DNA from: Nitrososphaera_A sp036522495
GTDB lineage: Archaea; Thermoproteota; Nitrososphaeria; Nitrososphaerales; Nitrososphaeraceae
Direction of reading: 5' to 3'
Assembly (NCBI GenBank): GCA_036522495.1
Contig: DATDFS010000138.1
Location: 1-17,560, forward strand
DNA length: 17,560 nucleotides
Positions within the stretch are counted from its first letter, which is position 1. The number at the start of each line of letters is the position of its first letter. The translations under genes and the position numbers were made by a program. The notes below the pieces were generated by a model. That model was not told the DNA's origin. It made no database searches and was given only the letters and a program-made list of their open reading frames with translations. This document shows positions 1 through 6,783 of this stretch, piece by piece.

Positions 1-97
1 CCCAAACTTTTTAATTCTGCTCACAGTATGCTCGACTATTACTTACCCTTAGTTTGGAATGCTTTCTTTTGTACTCTTTTCTTCATCTGAGAGTTCA

Positions 98-127
98 CTT
101 TTCTTTCTTTTCTTTTCTTTTCTTTCT
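98..127. repeat. CTTTT-type short tandem repeat
   Basis: Pyrimidine-only run made of repeated TTTCT/TTTTC units. It lies in the dead transposase between the pieces encoding the second Asp and the final Glu motif, and contributes to the loss of frame there. Confidence 0.7.
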
Positions 128-235
128 AAATGGATGGAAGCACAGAATTTACAGTGGGAAAGTCTTTCTTAACGCCTATATATCCATCAAAGAAAGACAT
201 TGTCAACTTGCAGGAGTTATAAAAGGAGGAGGATG

Positions 236-258
236 TTTATTTTATTTTATTTTATTTT
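236..258. repeat. TTTTA short tandem repeat
   Basis: About four copies of a 5-base TTTTA unit. On the minus strand it follows the HDY motif of the dead transposase and replaces part of the sequence expected there. Confidence 0.75.
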
Positions 259-668
259 TGAAAATTACATAATCATGATGTATTCTTCCTCGATCATGAC
301 CTGTCTTGTGCAGTAGTAAGTAGTAGTATGGTGGGTACCTTCACCGTTTATCATAATATATTGTGTCTTGATAATAGTATACTTCTTTCTTCTTTTTGCC
401 AGAGTAGTAGCAGCTCTTCCCTTCTCCTTTCTTTTGTTCTTTGGCCTTGGGATCTCTTGTTCTGAAGAGTCAATAGATGCTTTGAAACCTGGAAAGTATT
501 CTTCTTCAACTTCATCTATGGTTCTAAGCCTTCGTTTTGTACGTTTTATACAATTTCTTTATTGTATTGACAACAGGATACACAGTTTGACAAGAGGTTC
601 TAACATGTATGCATATATCTATACAAACATTGCTCTGGTCAAGATCAAATAGAAAACCTGAAAGTGCA

Positions 669-688
669 TATGTTATGTTATGTTATGT
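669..688. repeat. TATGT pentanucleotide repeat, four copies
   Basis: Four exact tandem copies of TATGT. On the minus strand this is an ACATA repeat that expands the codons for YIT in the transposase motif YYRLYITY and shifts the frame before SGFLFDLDQ. Confidence 0.85.
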
Positions 689-755
689 ACAACAGCCTAT
701 AATACACTAAAAGTATCAAGAAGAATCTTTCTTTAACTTTTAGTTTGAACGGTCT

Positions 756-797
756 GCCGCCGCCGCCACCAGCAGCAACAGCAACAGCAGTAGCACC
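756..797. repeat. GCC/GCA trinucleotide repeat tract
   Basis: A run of GCC units followed by GCA/ACA units. On the minus strand it encodes an Ala/Val/Gly-rich run inserted just before the GGGRPFK motif of the dead transposase. It keeps the frame, so it is an expansion rather than the inactivating change. Confidence 0.75.
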
Positions 798-957
798 TAC
801 TTTCCTTTCTCTCTTTCTTCTAGAAAGAAATACGCTCTCTTTCATGCTCATTATACGTTGATTCTATTTCTGCATAAATAGCATTAAATTCTGATATTTC
901 AAGTCCAGTAAATGATCTAGATAACAAAGGCTTCTTCGATAGTCTAGCATAAGACAT

Positions 958-1794
958 CAAAATAGCATCGAGTATATGTTGTATAGTGTAGAAAATAGCT
1001 GTAGGCCTTCAATTATGCAACAGGTCTAGTGTATAAAGGAGTGAAAATTTTTGTAGGACTGATTTATTACTGATGTATTTTCTTTTGTTTGTGTATTCTG
1101 TTGATTTTCGGGATTTTATCCTCTGGCATTCGATGTGAGCTTTGTTGACTGATTCTTTTATAATATACCACCGTAGGCGTGATGTCTATAAAAAGATATA
1201 TCTTATCTAGAACTATGATGTCATCAATGAATGTAACTACTAGATGTTGTCAATTAAGGCAACATATTTTTACTATGTTGATAGCGAATTTGAAAGTAAT
1301 CGATATCAAAACAAAAACAGAGTCGCCATTTTGAATGAGCAACACCTTTGGTCCATCACACGATATATTTGCCAGAAGTTGATTATCAAAACGTAACCAG
1401 ACCAAGTTATATATTAGTATGAGTGTTTATTATAATTGTTGTAAATTATACAGTGTCTTATACCAACAATTGAAATAATTTATTTCCTATAATTTCGATA
1501 CCACTACTTTGCTCATGCCTGTTTGAATGTCCACTATGTGTAAATAGAATTTCTTATTATGAATATGCATTCATTAATATCCGTACTTCCTCCCCCGGAT
1601 TACATCTCTGGCTTATATCTGTGTTTGGTTACAAGAGATAGAACACAATATTATTTCCAGTAGATGGATTACTTATACTAATACACAGTTACAATCAATA
1701 AAGCGAATACACAGTTATATCTAATAGACATAAAGATGAGCTTTAGTACAAAATAGGGTTTCACATAAATAGTTTATCTCCGAGCGTTCTGTGA
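958..1794. other. Long non-coding stretch, no gene recognised
   Basis: About 840 bases with no open frame that looks like a gene. A minus-strand open stretch at about 1238-1061 contains FIDDIIVLDKIYLFIDITP but has no start codon and is not recognised. The right end of the decayed IS should lie just above 957. A TATA-like ATAAAT at 1765-1770 sits about 27 bases before the ATG at 1795 and may drive that gene. Confidence 0.5.
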
Positions 1795-2649
1795 ATGAAT
1801 CGAACTACAATGTCATACATGGTAGCGACAATAGTCTCCTTCGCTGCATTAGGCGCATTAACAATGCAACCCACGCTTGCAATGGCGCAAACACAATTTA
1901 CAAATACAGCTACAGATCCTACGTCTTCCACAGGCTCACGATCTTCCACAGGCTTACCGTCTTCCACAGCTTCTACAACTACAAATCCTGCTTGCGGACA
2001 GGTTGTTTCGGGAACTGTGGTGTTAACGTCCAACCTTCACTGTAATGGAGATGGATTGCTTGTAGGAGGTGACCATACAGTAATATATATGAATGGTCAG
2101 AGCATAATGGGTCCTGGAAAAACCACTTCAAAAGTAGGTATTATGATACCTGCCTATAATGATGTCCAGATAATTGGACCGGGAGGAATAAGTGGCTTCC
2201 AAGCTGGAGTTTTGTTGACCGGATCTCACAGAGTAAGTATAAGCACGATAATTGCCCAGGACAATCAAATTGCAATGTTTGTGACTGGTACCCGTGATAC
2301 AATGCTTTCTGAAAATATACTCAAGGGAAATACAATTGGAATAGCAGCTCATTCTGCGAACAGTATTGATGCAGAAACTAACATAATAACTGGTAATTCA
2401 TTGGCTGGAGCGACACTGGTAAATACTGCAGGATCTACTCTAGCAATGAATACTGTAGTAGGATCCACGAATGGCTTCTTTCTAGATCCTCAAAGCCACG
2501 ATAATACAATAGACTCCAACACAGCGCTGAAAAATGTTCAAGACATTAACAACGCCAACTCATTGGCTCCAAACATTAATCACAATAACTACAAAAATAA
2601 CCTTTGTAGCACTAGTGCTCCTGGTGGATTATGTAAGGGTGGATCATAA
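1795..2649 (+). CDS. Secreted right-handed parallel beta-helix protein (NosD/PbH1-like)
   Basis: Predicted exported protein of 284 residues with no identified substrate. Residues 1-31 form a signal peptide: a short polar start, a hydrophobic core at about 9-24, and a likely cleavage after AMA (29-31). Residues 32-66 are a Ser/Thr/Pro-rich linker with a repeated SSTGxxx unit, probably extended and possibly glycosylated. From about residue 75 come short strand-turn repeats (HTVIYMNG, DVQIIGPGG, HRVSISTIIAQDN, DTMLSENILKGN, SIDAETNIITGN, STLAMNTVVGST, HDNTIDSNTA) typical of right-handed parallel beta-helices. C67/C83 and C271/C280 could form disulphides capping the helix. ATG 1795 was chosen because it leaves a compact signal peptide; ATG 1810 would also work. 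Such proteins are often surface carbohydrate-binding or lyase-like; the role here is unknown. Confidence 0.85.
   Translation: MNRTTMSYMVATIVSFAALGALTMQPTLAMAQTQFTNTATDPTSSTGSRSSTGLPSSTASTTTNPACGQVVSGTVVLTSNLHCNGDGLLVGGDHTVIYMNGQSIMGPGKTTSKVGIMIPAYNDVQIIGPGGISGFQAGVLLTGSHRVSISTIIAQDNQIAMFVTGTRDTMLSENILKGNTIGIAAHSANSIDAETNIITGNSLAGATLVNTAGSTLAMNTVVGSTNGFFLDPQSHDNTIDSNTALKNVQDINNANSLAPNINHNNYKNNLCSTSAPGGLCKGGS
1924..1968 (+). repeat. 18-base imperfect tandem repeat in the linker
   Basis: TCTTCCACA recurs at 1924, 1942 and 1960 with an exact 18-base period. It encodes the repeated Ser-Ser-Thr unit of the linker behind the signal peptide of the beta-helix protein. Confidence 0.85.
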
Positions 2650-2989
2650 CTACTACTCCCCTTTACATAAAATATTTGATAATAAACGGAAAACCATGAC
2701 GTCCCACATCTATTTTTTATTTAATAAATTATGAGCTTTTATGATCTGTATAATAGATGAAGATACATTCATTATGATGATTAACTCACACCAACAAAAA
2801 ATAATTGACAGTCTAATGCCTTTAAAATCCATGGTACACCTTCTATAACTTCAGTGCGTAATTATCACTCCATACGAACGTCAACTTTCAGATAAAGATG
2901 TTATGCTTCTAATAATTTATGCAAAAACTGCATAGAATTACAAAACCATAAAATTATAAAGCTATAATAATGTTAGTATTTAAAAAATT
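2650..2989. other. Non-coding gap, nothing recognised
   Basis: About 340 bases of AT-rich DNA between the beta-helix gene and the doubtful minus-strand frame at 2990. I see no gene or RNA in it. The T-rich stretch at 2711-2726 could serve as an archaeal-type terminator for the upstream gene. Confidence 0.4.
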
Positions 2990-3208
2990 TTATGCGTTAG
3001 TGGCTCTGTCGAGGCCATCTATTCTTGATAAGGCAAGAGCTATGTAATATGGCCATACCGTACATGCAGTGAAAGAATCAAAGTATGTGTGTCTGTTATA
3101 CACTGTTATGCATCCTGAAGAATGCCAGGACGCCACTATTCCTTCATAGGAAGAGCAAATCACGTTTTCATAGTCTGGTAGCGTCTTGTTCTGGCTACTA
3201 TCATACAC
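2990..3208 (-). pseudogene. Unrecognised open frame, possibly the end of a decayed gene
   Basis: A 72-residue minus-strand frame from a GTG, with protein-like text such as YEGIVASWHSSGCITVYN and FTACTVWPYYIALALSRI. I do not recognise it. The same frame continues upstream through one TAA (about 3235) to an ATG at 3340, which would give about 115 residues with one internal stop. The upstream part overlaps the likely promoter of the gene at 3355. It could be a decayed secreted protein or a chance frame; no start signal supports it. Confidence 0.25.
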
Positions 3209-3324
3209 TATGAGGGTAAAGGTTACCGCATGTTACAGAATGGTTGGTAAATAGAATCTGTATGTATAATACAATAGTTCTGGACATACAAAACTGAATG
3301 GAGTGTTAGAATAGAAATCAGAAA

Positions 3325-3336
3325 AATTAATAAATT
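3325..3336 (+). promoter_or_regulatory. TATA-like box of the Thr/Asn-rich secreted protein
   Basis: The AT-rich core AATTAATAAATT is centred about 25 bases before the ATG at 3355, the spacing expected for a leaderless archaeal transcript. Confidence 0.45.
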
Positions 3337-3354
3337 TCATACGAGTTCTTTTTT

Positions 3355-3723
3355 ATGATGTATAAAAAACAACAGACAAATTATGTATTGCTGTCTGGGA
3401 TTGTCGTTTCAGCCATACTGGTAGCATCATTACATATCAACAATAGCCTACTCGCACAGAAAGCGCTTGCTCAAGGCACCGCTATGCCGAATGCAACAAG
3501 TAAACCTGGCAGTACGACGACTGGTGGCAAAACAGCAAACCAATCTGGTGCTGTAACAACCAAACAAAGCGATATAAATACAGTACTCAACGCAGTTCGT
3601 AATACTAATGCAACAAGTATGGCAACCAAGAATATTATCAATGCAACAACAGCAGGTAATATGACCAGTACAGCAGGTAATATGACCAGTACAGCAGGTA
3701 ACATGACCAATAAAACTGGTTAG
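3355..3723 (+). CDS. Small secreted Thr/Asn-rich protein with dense N-glycosylation sequons
   Basis: A 122-residue protein of unknown function. Residues 1-39 look like a signal peptide: KK near the start, hydrophobic core VLLSGIVVSAILVASL (11-26), possible cleavage after ALA (37-39). The remaining about 83 residues are Thr, Asn, Ala, Gly and Ser rich, with no predicted fold and no cysteine. They contain eight N-X-S/T sequons: NAT three times, NQS once, NMT three times, NKT once. The C-terminus is a GNMTSTA repeat encoded by tandem DNA copies. The start may be ATG 3355 or the adjacent ATG 3358. A heavily glycosylated surface or cell-envelope protein is the simplest reading, but that is inference. 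Confidence 0.75.
   Translation: MMYKKQQTNYVLLSGIVVSAILVASLHINNSLLAQKALAQGTAMPNATSKPGSTTTGGKTANQSGAVTTKQSDINTVLNAVRNTNATSMATKNIINATTAGNMTSTAGNMTSTAGNMTNKTG
3652..3714 (+). repeat. 21-base tandem repeat, three copies, in frame
   Basis: Copies lie at 3652-3672, 3673-3693 (identical) and 3694-3714 (diverged in its second half). Each encodes AGNMTST or a variant, adding one NMT sequon per copy. The period is a multiple of three, so copy number could change without a frameshift. Confidence 0.9.
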
Positions 3724-3868
3724 ATTGTTATCACTAATAATATGATGATGATATATGACGTCAACGTCAACTATGGATAGTAATAACTGACTATTGAAGT
3801 CTCATCGTTTATATGATATCTAAGGTACCTTCCGGTATTTTTTGACGTCTTTTTTAATTTCAATTCAT

Positions 3869-3908
3869 CTCCGGGATGTACTCAAGTTTTGTATTCGAGT
3901 TCTCGGAG
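3869..3908. other. Interrupted inverted repeat (hairpin) upstream of the aIF2 alpha promoter
   Basis: CTCCG (3869-3873) pairs with CGGAG (3904-3908), and inside it ACTCAA (3880-3885) pairs with TTCGAGT (3894-3900) with one bulged C. A T-rich run follows. It could be a terminator, a small RNA or a protein-binding site. I considered a tRNA: the T-loop-like TTCGAGT lacks a flanking T-stem, so it is not one. Confidence 0.35.
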
Positions 3909-3948
3909 GGTTTCTCTTCGATTCTTTTCAAGGGCTTACATAAAGCGG

Positions 3949-3957
3949 TTATATAAA
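3949..3957 (+). promoter_or_regulatory. TATA box TTATATAAA before aIF2 alpha
   Basis: A near-ideal archaeal TATA sequence. Transcription would begin at about 3975-3980, leaving a leader of roughly 65 bases before ATG 4043. A second weaker TATA-like CTTAAAG at about 4007-4013 could give a leaderless transcript instead. Confidence 0.5.
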
Positions 3958-4042
3958 CACAAAATATCTTTCTGTACAAGTAGGTCCTGCATTTCTACAG
4001 GGCAACCTTAAAGTATGCCATTTGTACGGTTTACCTTTACGA

Positions 4043-4849
4043 ATGGTTACTGCCGAGATTAGAAAACTTCCTGAGGAAGGCGACATTGTTATTGCAACTA
4101 TCAAGGAAGTTATGGGTCACGGAGCGTATGTTAGATTAGATGAATATAATGGAATGACCGGGTTTCTTCATATTTCTGAAATTGCGACAGGATGGATACG
4201 TAATATTGAACGTTACGTAAGACCAAAACAGAAGGCAGTTTTAAAAGTAATCAGAGTCGACAAGGCCAGAGCTGAAGTTGATCTTTCACTGAAGCAAGTA
4301 TCGGGAGAAGAAAGAAAATCCAAGCTCATAGAGATTAAAAAGAATGAAAAGGCGTCTGCCTTCTTGGAAATCATAAAGTCAAAAGCTAAAATTAATGATA
4401 TTCAATTAAATGAGATAGAAGACAAAATTCTTCAAAAGTATGATTACGTTTATGACGTTTTTGAAACTGTTGCAAAAAAGGGAGTCGATGCTATTCAAAA
4501 TCTTGGATTATCGCCTGAAGTCGTAAAAGCTATTGAAGAAGAAAGCAACAAGATACAGATTCCACACGTTGAGATCAGAGGTGTGATAGAGATTTCTCTG
4601 AAAAGGTCAGATGGCATAGATGTAATTAAGAATATACTTACAACAGTAGAATCAAGCAAAAGTAGTGCAAACGTTGATGTCACCTATATTGGAGCTCCGA
4701 AATACAGGATTGTTATAGTAGCAGAAAATTTCAAGGTAGCGGAGAAAGCAATGAATAACGTGGTAGAAAAGGTTCGTTCTTCTATTGACAAATATCATGG
4801 CACTTTTAATTTTATTCGCGAAGAATCCAAGAAAACACATCAAGGATAA
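4043..4849 (+). CDS. eif2a: Translation initiation factor aIF2, alpha subunit
   Basis: Alpha subunit of the heterotrimeric factor that brings initiator Met-tRNA to the small ribosomal subunit in archaea. Early in the protein is the S1-type OB domain, with LPEEGDIVIATIKEVMGHGA, LDEYNGMTGFLHISEIA and GWIRNIERYVR, all strongly family-typical. DLSLKQV ends that domain, an all-helical middle domain follows, and the C-terminal alpha-beta domain carries VEIRGVIEISLKRSDG and IGAPKYRIVI. With ATG 4043 the protein has 268 residues, close to the family's usual size; TTG 4022 in the same frame would add seven and cannot be excluded. It is followed after four bases by nop10, a pairing common in archaea, so the two form an operon. 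Confidence 0.95.
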   Translation: MVTAEIRKLPEEGDIVIATIKEVMGHGAYVRLDEYNGMTGFLHISEIATGWIRNIERYVRPKQKAVLKVIRVDKARAEVDLSLKQVSGEERKSKLIEIKKNEKASAFLEIIKSKAKINDIQLNEIEDKILQKYDYVYDVFETVAKKGVDAIQNLGLSPEVVKAIEEESNKIQIPHVEIRGVIEISLKRSDGIDVIKNILTTVESSKSSANVDVTYIGAPKYRIVIVAENFKVAEKAMNNVVEKVRSSIDKYHGTFNFIREESKKTHQG

Positions 4850-4853
4850 GTAA

Positions 4854-5021
4854 ATGAAACGCTTTATTCGAAAATGTCCATTATGTGGAACATATACGTT
4901 AAAATACCAATGCCCAAAATGTAATGCATCTACAGTTGATCCCCATCCTGCAAAATACTCACCTGACGATAAATATGTCAGATACAGAATTGCAGATCGT
5001 TATACAGAATCACATAAATAA
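4854..5021 (+). CDS. nop10: H/ACA ribonucleoprotein subunit Nop10
   Basis: A 55-residue protein. Nop10 is a core part of the archaeal H/ACA guide-RNA particle, where it binds the pseudouridine synthase Cbf5 and helps place the RNA for pseudouridylation of rRNA. The N-terminal zinc ribbon is seen as CPLC (C8, C11) and CPKC (C20, C23). It is followed by the conserved DPHPAKYSPDDKY stretch and the basic C-terminal helix YVRYRIADRY. Length and motif order match the family. It starts four bases after the stop of aIF2 alpha, so translation is probably coupled. Confidence 0.95.
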   Translation: MKRFIRKCPLCGTYTLKYQCPKCNASTVDPHPAKYSPDDKYVRYRIADRYTESHK

Positions 5022-5062
5022 AATACTTTTATCTGTCGATCCTTTGCAGACTTGTAGTCTCT

Positions 5063-5092
5063 ATGCTTCGAAATATTTTTTCAGCGAAGCAT
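5063..5092. terminator. Perfect 8-bp hairpin between convergent genes
   Basis: ATGCTTCG (5063-5070) and CGAAGCAT (5085-5092) form a perfect inverted repeat around a 14-base loop containing a T-run. It lies between nop10 and the oppositely oriented cobO. A smaller hairpin (AGAC/GTCT) sits at about 5048-5060. Either could end transcription from the plus strand. Confidence 0.5.
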
Positions 5093-5162
5093 GATTCATC
5101 TGGCTTAGATTATTGAAATGTGAACCACAATATTTTTCAAATTTATTTATTAGGAAATTAAT

Positions 5163-5181
5163 GATAATAAAATAAAAGTAG
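5163..5181 (-). terminator. T-rich terminator after cobO
   Basis: On the minus strand this reads as repeated TTTTA/TTTATT runs about 20 bases after the cobO stop codon, like the T-rich terminators of archaea. Confidence 0.4.
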
Positions 5182-5197
5182 CTGTAGTTGTCTCTTG

Positions 5198-5734
5198 CTA
5201 ATAATCAATCCCTTTTTTCGCCTTGATGCCTGACTGATAAGGATGTTTAACTTCTCTCATCTCTGTTACTAGATCAGCTATTGCAATGACTTCATCTGGA
5301 GCATAATTACCTGTTAAAACCAGACTGGTTTTCTTAGGCTTTTTTCTTATAATGTCAAGTACATCCTGAACAGATATTAAATTTAGTTTCATAGCATAGT
5401 TGATTTCATCTAATATCATGATGTCATATATTCCTGATGAAAGCCTATCCCCCGCTAGTGCAACCGCTTCTTGAGCAGCCTTTTGATGAACTTCGATAGG
5501 GTGGTCATCATCAATAATTCCTACAAATCCTTTACCGGCAGCAATCATTTCGAATTCTGGTTCTAATCTCTTTGAACTGCTGAGTTCGCCATAATACCAT
5601 TCTCCCTTAATAAATTGAATCATTCCCACTTTGTAACCATGACCCACTGAACGTAAAACAATCCCTAATGCAGCAGTAGTTTTCCCTTTACCTTTTCCTG
5701 TATAAACGATAACTAGACCTATATCTGAAGACAT
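5198..5734 (-). CDS. cobO: Cob(I)yrinic acid a,c-diamide adenosyltransferase (CobO/CobA/BtuR family)
   Basis: Transfers the adenosyl group of ATP to cob(I)alamin or its precursors, making the coenzyme form of vitamin B12. The 178-residue length is normal for the family. The P-loop TGKGKGKTT spans residues 12-20, a Walker-B-like DIMILDEIN lies at 104-112, TGNYAP at 141-146, and the family-typical C-terminus HPYQSGIKAKKGIDY at 164-178. The start at 5734 follows a TATA-like element at leaderless distance. The window also carries an adenosylcobalamin-dependent ribonucleotide reductase, a direct user of this product, although the genes are not in one operon. Confidence 0.95.
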   Translation of the reverse strand: MSSDIGLVIVYTGKGKGKTTAALGIVLRSVGHGYKVGMIQFIKGEWYYGELSSSKRLEPEFEMIAAGKGFVGIIDDDHPIEVHQKAAQEAVALAGDRLSSGIYDIMILDEINYAMKLNLISVQDVLDIIRKKPKKTSLVLTGNYAPDEVIAIADLVTEMREVKHPYQSGIKAKKGIDY

Positions 5735-5750
5735 ATTGCTTATACATTTT

Positions 5751-5760
5751 AATTATAAAG
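5751..5760 (-). promoter_or_regulatory. TATA-like box of cobO
   Basis: On the minus strand CTTTATAATT is centred about 22 bases before the cobO start codon at 5734, consistent with a leaderless transcript. Confidence 0.5.
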
Positions 5761-5831
5761 TAAAAAAGCTCATGCATAGAAGATACTATTCCTTCTCCTA
5801 TTCTTCCAGTCAAGGTAGTTAACAATATAAA

Positions 5832-5856
5832 ATGTGATATATTGAAATACTCACAT
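5832..5856. promoter_or_regulatory. Inverted repeat ATGTGA-N13-TCACAT between cobO and dUTPase
   Basis: A perfect 6-bp inverted repeat lies about 100 bases upstream of cobO, on the side shared with the dUTPase. Its half-sites resemble those of the palindromes before nrdJ (AATGT...ACAT). With only six pairs in AT-rich DNA it may be chance. Confidence 0.25.
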
Positions 5857-5946
5857 CTTTAGTAGAGTGAATATAAGATTTATAAAATAGCAAGAGAAAT
5901 CAAGAAATTGTGTATGTATTAAAATAATATCAATAATAGTATAGGT

Positions 5947-6054
5947 ATGATAGTAAGCAATTACCTAGTGATCTACAAAAGAAAACTGAGCAACGAAACT
6001 GGCTATATTGTAGATAAGGATAAATTCATGGCAGGCAAGTACCTGCGATATTGA
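5947..6054 (+). CDS. Possible 35-residue leader ORF before the dUTPase
   Basis: An ATG-started frame of 35 codons ending YIVDKDKFMAGKYLRY, unrecognised. Its stop TGA (6052-6054) overlaps the TTG at 6051, the upstream possible start of the dUTPase, in a TTGA arrangement that would allow coupled translation. There is a TATA-like stretch at about 5877-5889, 60 bases upstream. It may be chance. Confidence 0.25.
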   Translation: MIVSNYLVIYKRKLSNETGYIVDKDKFMAGKYLRY

Positions 6055-6455
6055 GGAGGGACGATCCGTCTGATAAGGATGAGAATAATAACGAAGACAT
6101 GCTAAAAACTATTTTTCAAAAGCAAAAAGAGTTGCATCAGACTATCATGACATATTCGCCATCCATTGACTCACAATATTCGAAGAAATTTCTTTCTCTG
6201 TCAAACGAGGAACGGATATCTGCACTCTGTACTGCCATAATCCATGAAGCAGTAGAACTGCAAAGACTAACCAATTGGAAATGGTGGAGGAAGATGCTAG
6301 AGTTTGATGAGAATCAAGCGAAGGAAGAGCTGATTGATATATGGCACTTTGTTGTTGATGCTTCAATAGAGCTTGGAATGACGCCCCAAAATATATTGGA
6401 TGAATATGTCAAGAAGAACCAAATAAACAAAGACAGACAAAAGAATGGCTACTAG
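6051..6455 (+). CDS. dUTPase, dimeric all-alpha NTP-pyrophosphatase type
   Basis: Probably hydrolyses dUTP to dUMP and pyrophosphate, keeping uracil out of DNA and supplying the thymidylate precursor. The metal-binding signature of the all-alpha (MazG-like) fold is visible: E66xxE69 in HEAVELQR and E93xxD96 in KEELIDIWHF. The N-terminal LKTIFQKQKELHQ and the C-terminal KKNQINKDRQKNGY match the dimeric dUTPase group rather than MazG. Length 134 from TTG 6051, or 118 from ATG 6099, which begins right at the conserved part. The 16-residue acidic Asp/Asn-rich extension from TTG is not needed by the family, so 6099 is a serious alternative. The last bases overlap the end of the convergent gene. 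A related dCTPase or MazG-like activity remains possible. Confidence 0.85.
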   Translation: MRRDDPSDKDENNNEDMLKTIFQKQKELHQTIMTYSPSIDSQYSKKFLSLSNEERISALCTAIIHEAVELQRLTNWKWWRKMLEFDENQAKEELIDIWHFVVDASIELGMTPQNILDEYVKKNQINKDRQKNGY

Positions 6456-6739
6456 TAAATTATTTTTGCCTTCATCATGCCTTGTAACTCTTCTACAAGA
6501 ATAATTAACACTTGTCGTTCCAGTCTGGACGTTTCTAAAGGCTGCAAATTTAGAGGAATCATATTCTGATTCATCATATTCTGATTCGCATAGATAGGAT
6601 TATCTTCCTTATCTTTTATTATTATATCAGGGGTATACCACCCTTCAAATTTCAATAAGTATGTTGTGTGGCAGGTGAAATCAATCATAGAAGACAGATA
6701 ATGTATGGCAGTAAGATGCGCTTCTGACAGAAAAGACAT
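6452..6739 (-). CDS. Hypothetical protein, 95 residues
   Basis: I do not recognise this protein. From ATG 6739 it has 95 residues and no signal peptide or cysteine pair; protein-like text includes HTTYLLKFEGWYTPDIIIK and the C-terminal helix LERQVLIILVEELQ. A GTG at 6790 in the same frame would add 17 residues. The ATG is preferred because a TATA-like TTTTTTATA on the minus strand lies about 20 bases upstream of it. A duplicated NQNM unit comes from a 15-base tandem repeat. The gene overlaps the dUTPase tail by four bases, end to end. Confidence 0.45.
   Translation of the reverse strand: MSFLSEAHLTAIHYLSSMIDFTCHTTYLLKFEGWYTPDIIIKDKEDNPIYANQNMMNQNMIPLNLQPLETSRLERQVLIILVEELQGMMKAKIIY
6558..6587. 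repeat. Exact 15-base tandem duplication
   Basis: ATCATATTCTGATTC is present twice in a row (6558-6572 and 6573-6587). It lies in frame in the minus-strand hypothetical gene and yields the repeated NQNM residues. Confidence 0.95.
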
Positions 6740-6748
6740 AATTAAACC

Positions 6749-6761
6749 TGTATAAAAAACC
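6749..6761. promoter_or_regulatory. Possible shared TATA element for two divergent small genes
   Basis: TGTATAAAAAACC lies about 29 bases before ATG 6784 on the plus strand and, read as GGTTTTTTATACA, about 17-20 bases before ATG 6739 on the minus strand. One AT-rich core could serve either or both genes. Confidence 0.4.
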
Positions 6762-6783
6762 TCGATCTGACAGGAAAACGATA

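Larger units (their letters stand above)
1..957 (-). pseudogene. Decayed IS5-type (DDE_Tnp_4-like) transposase, cut by window edge
   Basis: Read on the minus strand in changing frames, this stretch gives nearly a whole transposase of the IS5 kind with an HTH_Tnp_4-like N-terminus. The first piece starts at ATG 957 and contains SRSFTGLEISEFNAIY, ending at a stop at 820. The next frame gives GGGGGRPFKLKVKERFF and LLVYYRL, then SGFLFDLDQSNVC near 650-605. Around 510-440 come EVEEYFPGF and IDSSEQEIPRPKNK, which holds the first catalytic Asp; near 300 comes HKTGHDRGRIHDY. DGYIGVKKDF near 190-160 holds the second Asp, and VEHTVSRIKKFG at the edge holds the Glu. All three DDE positions are visible, but at least five frame changes and several stops kill the gene. 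Family placement rests on remembered motifs. The missing left end hides one terminal inverted repeat, and I could not identify the other upstream of 957. Confidence 0.85.

Noticed and set aside
54..652. Two plus-strand open frames (54-272 and 368-652) with hydrophobic N-termini
   Set aside because: They are antisense to the transposase remnant, whose motifs are recognisable on the minus strand; the hydrophobic text comes from T-rich repeats.
3652..3714. Tandem repeats considered as a CRISPR array
   Set aside because: The copies are directly adjacent, lie in frame in a coding region and have no unique spacers.
3869..3908. tRNA gene suggested by TTCGAGT and a closing stem
   Set aside because: There is no T-stem around the loop, no anticodon or D arm, and only 40 bases.
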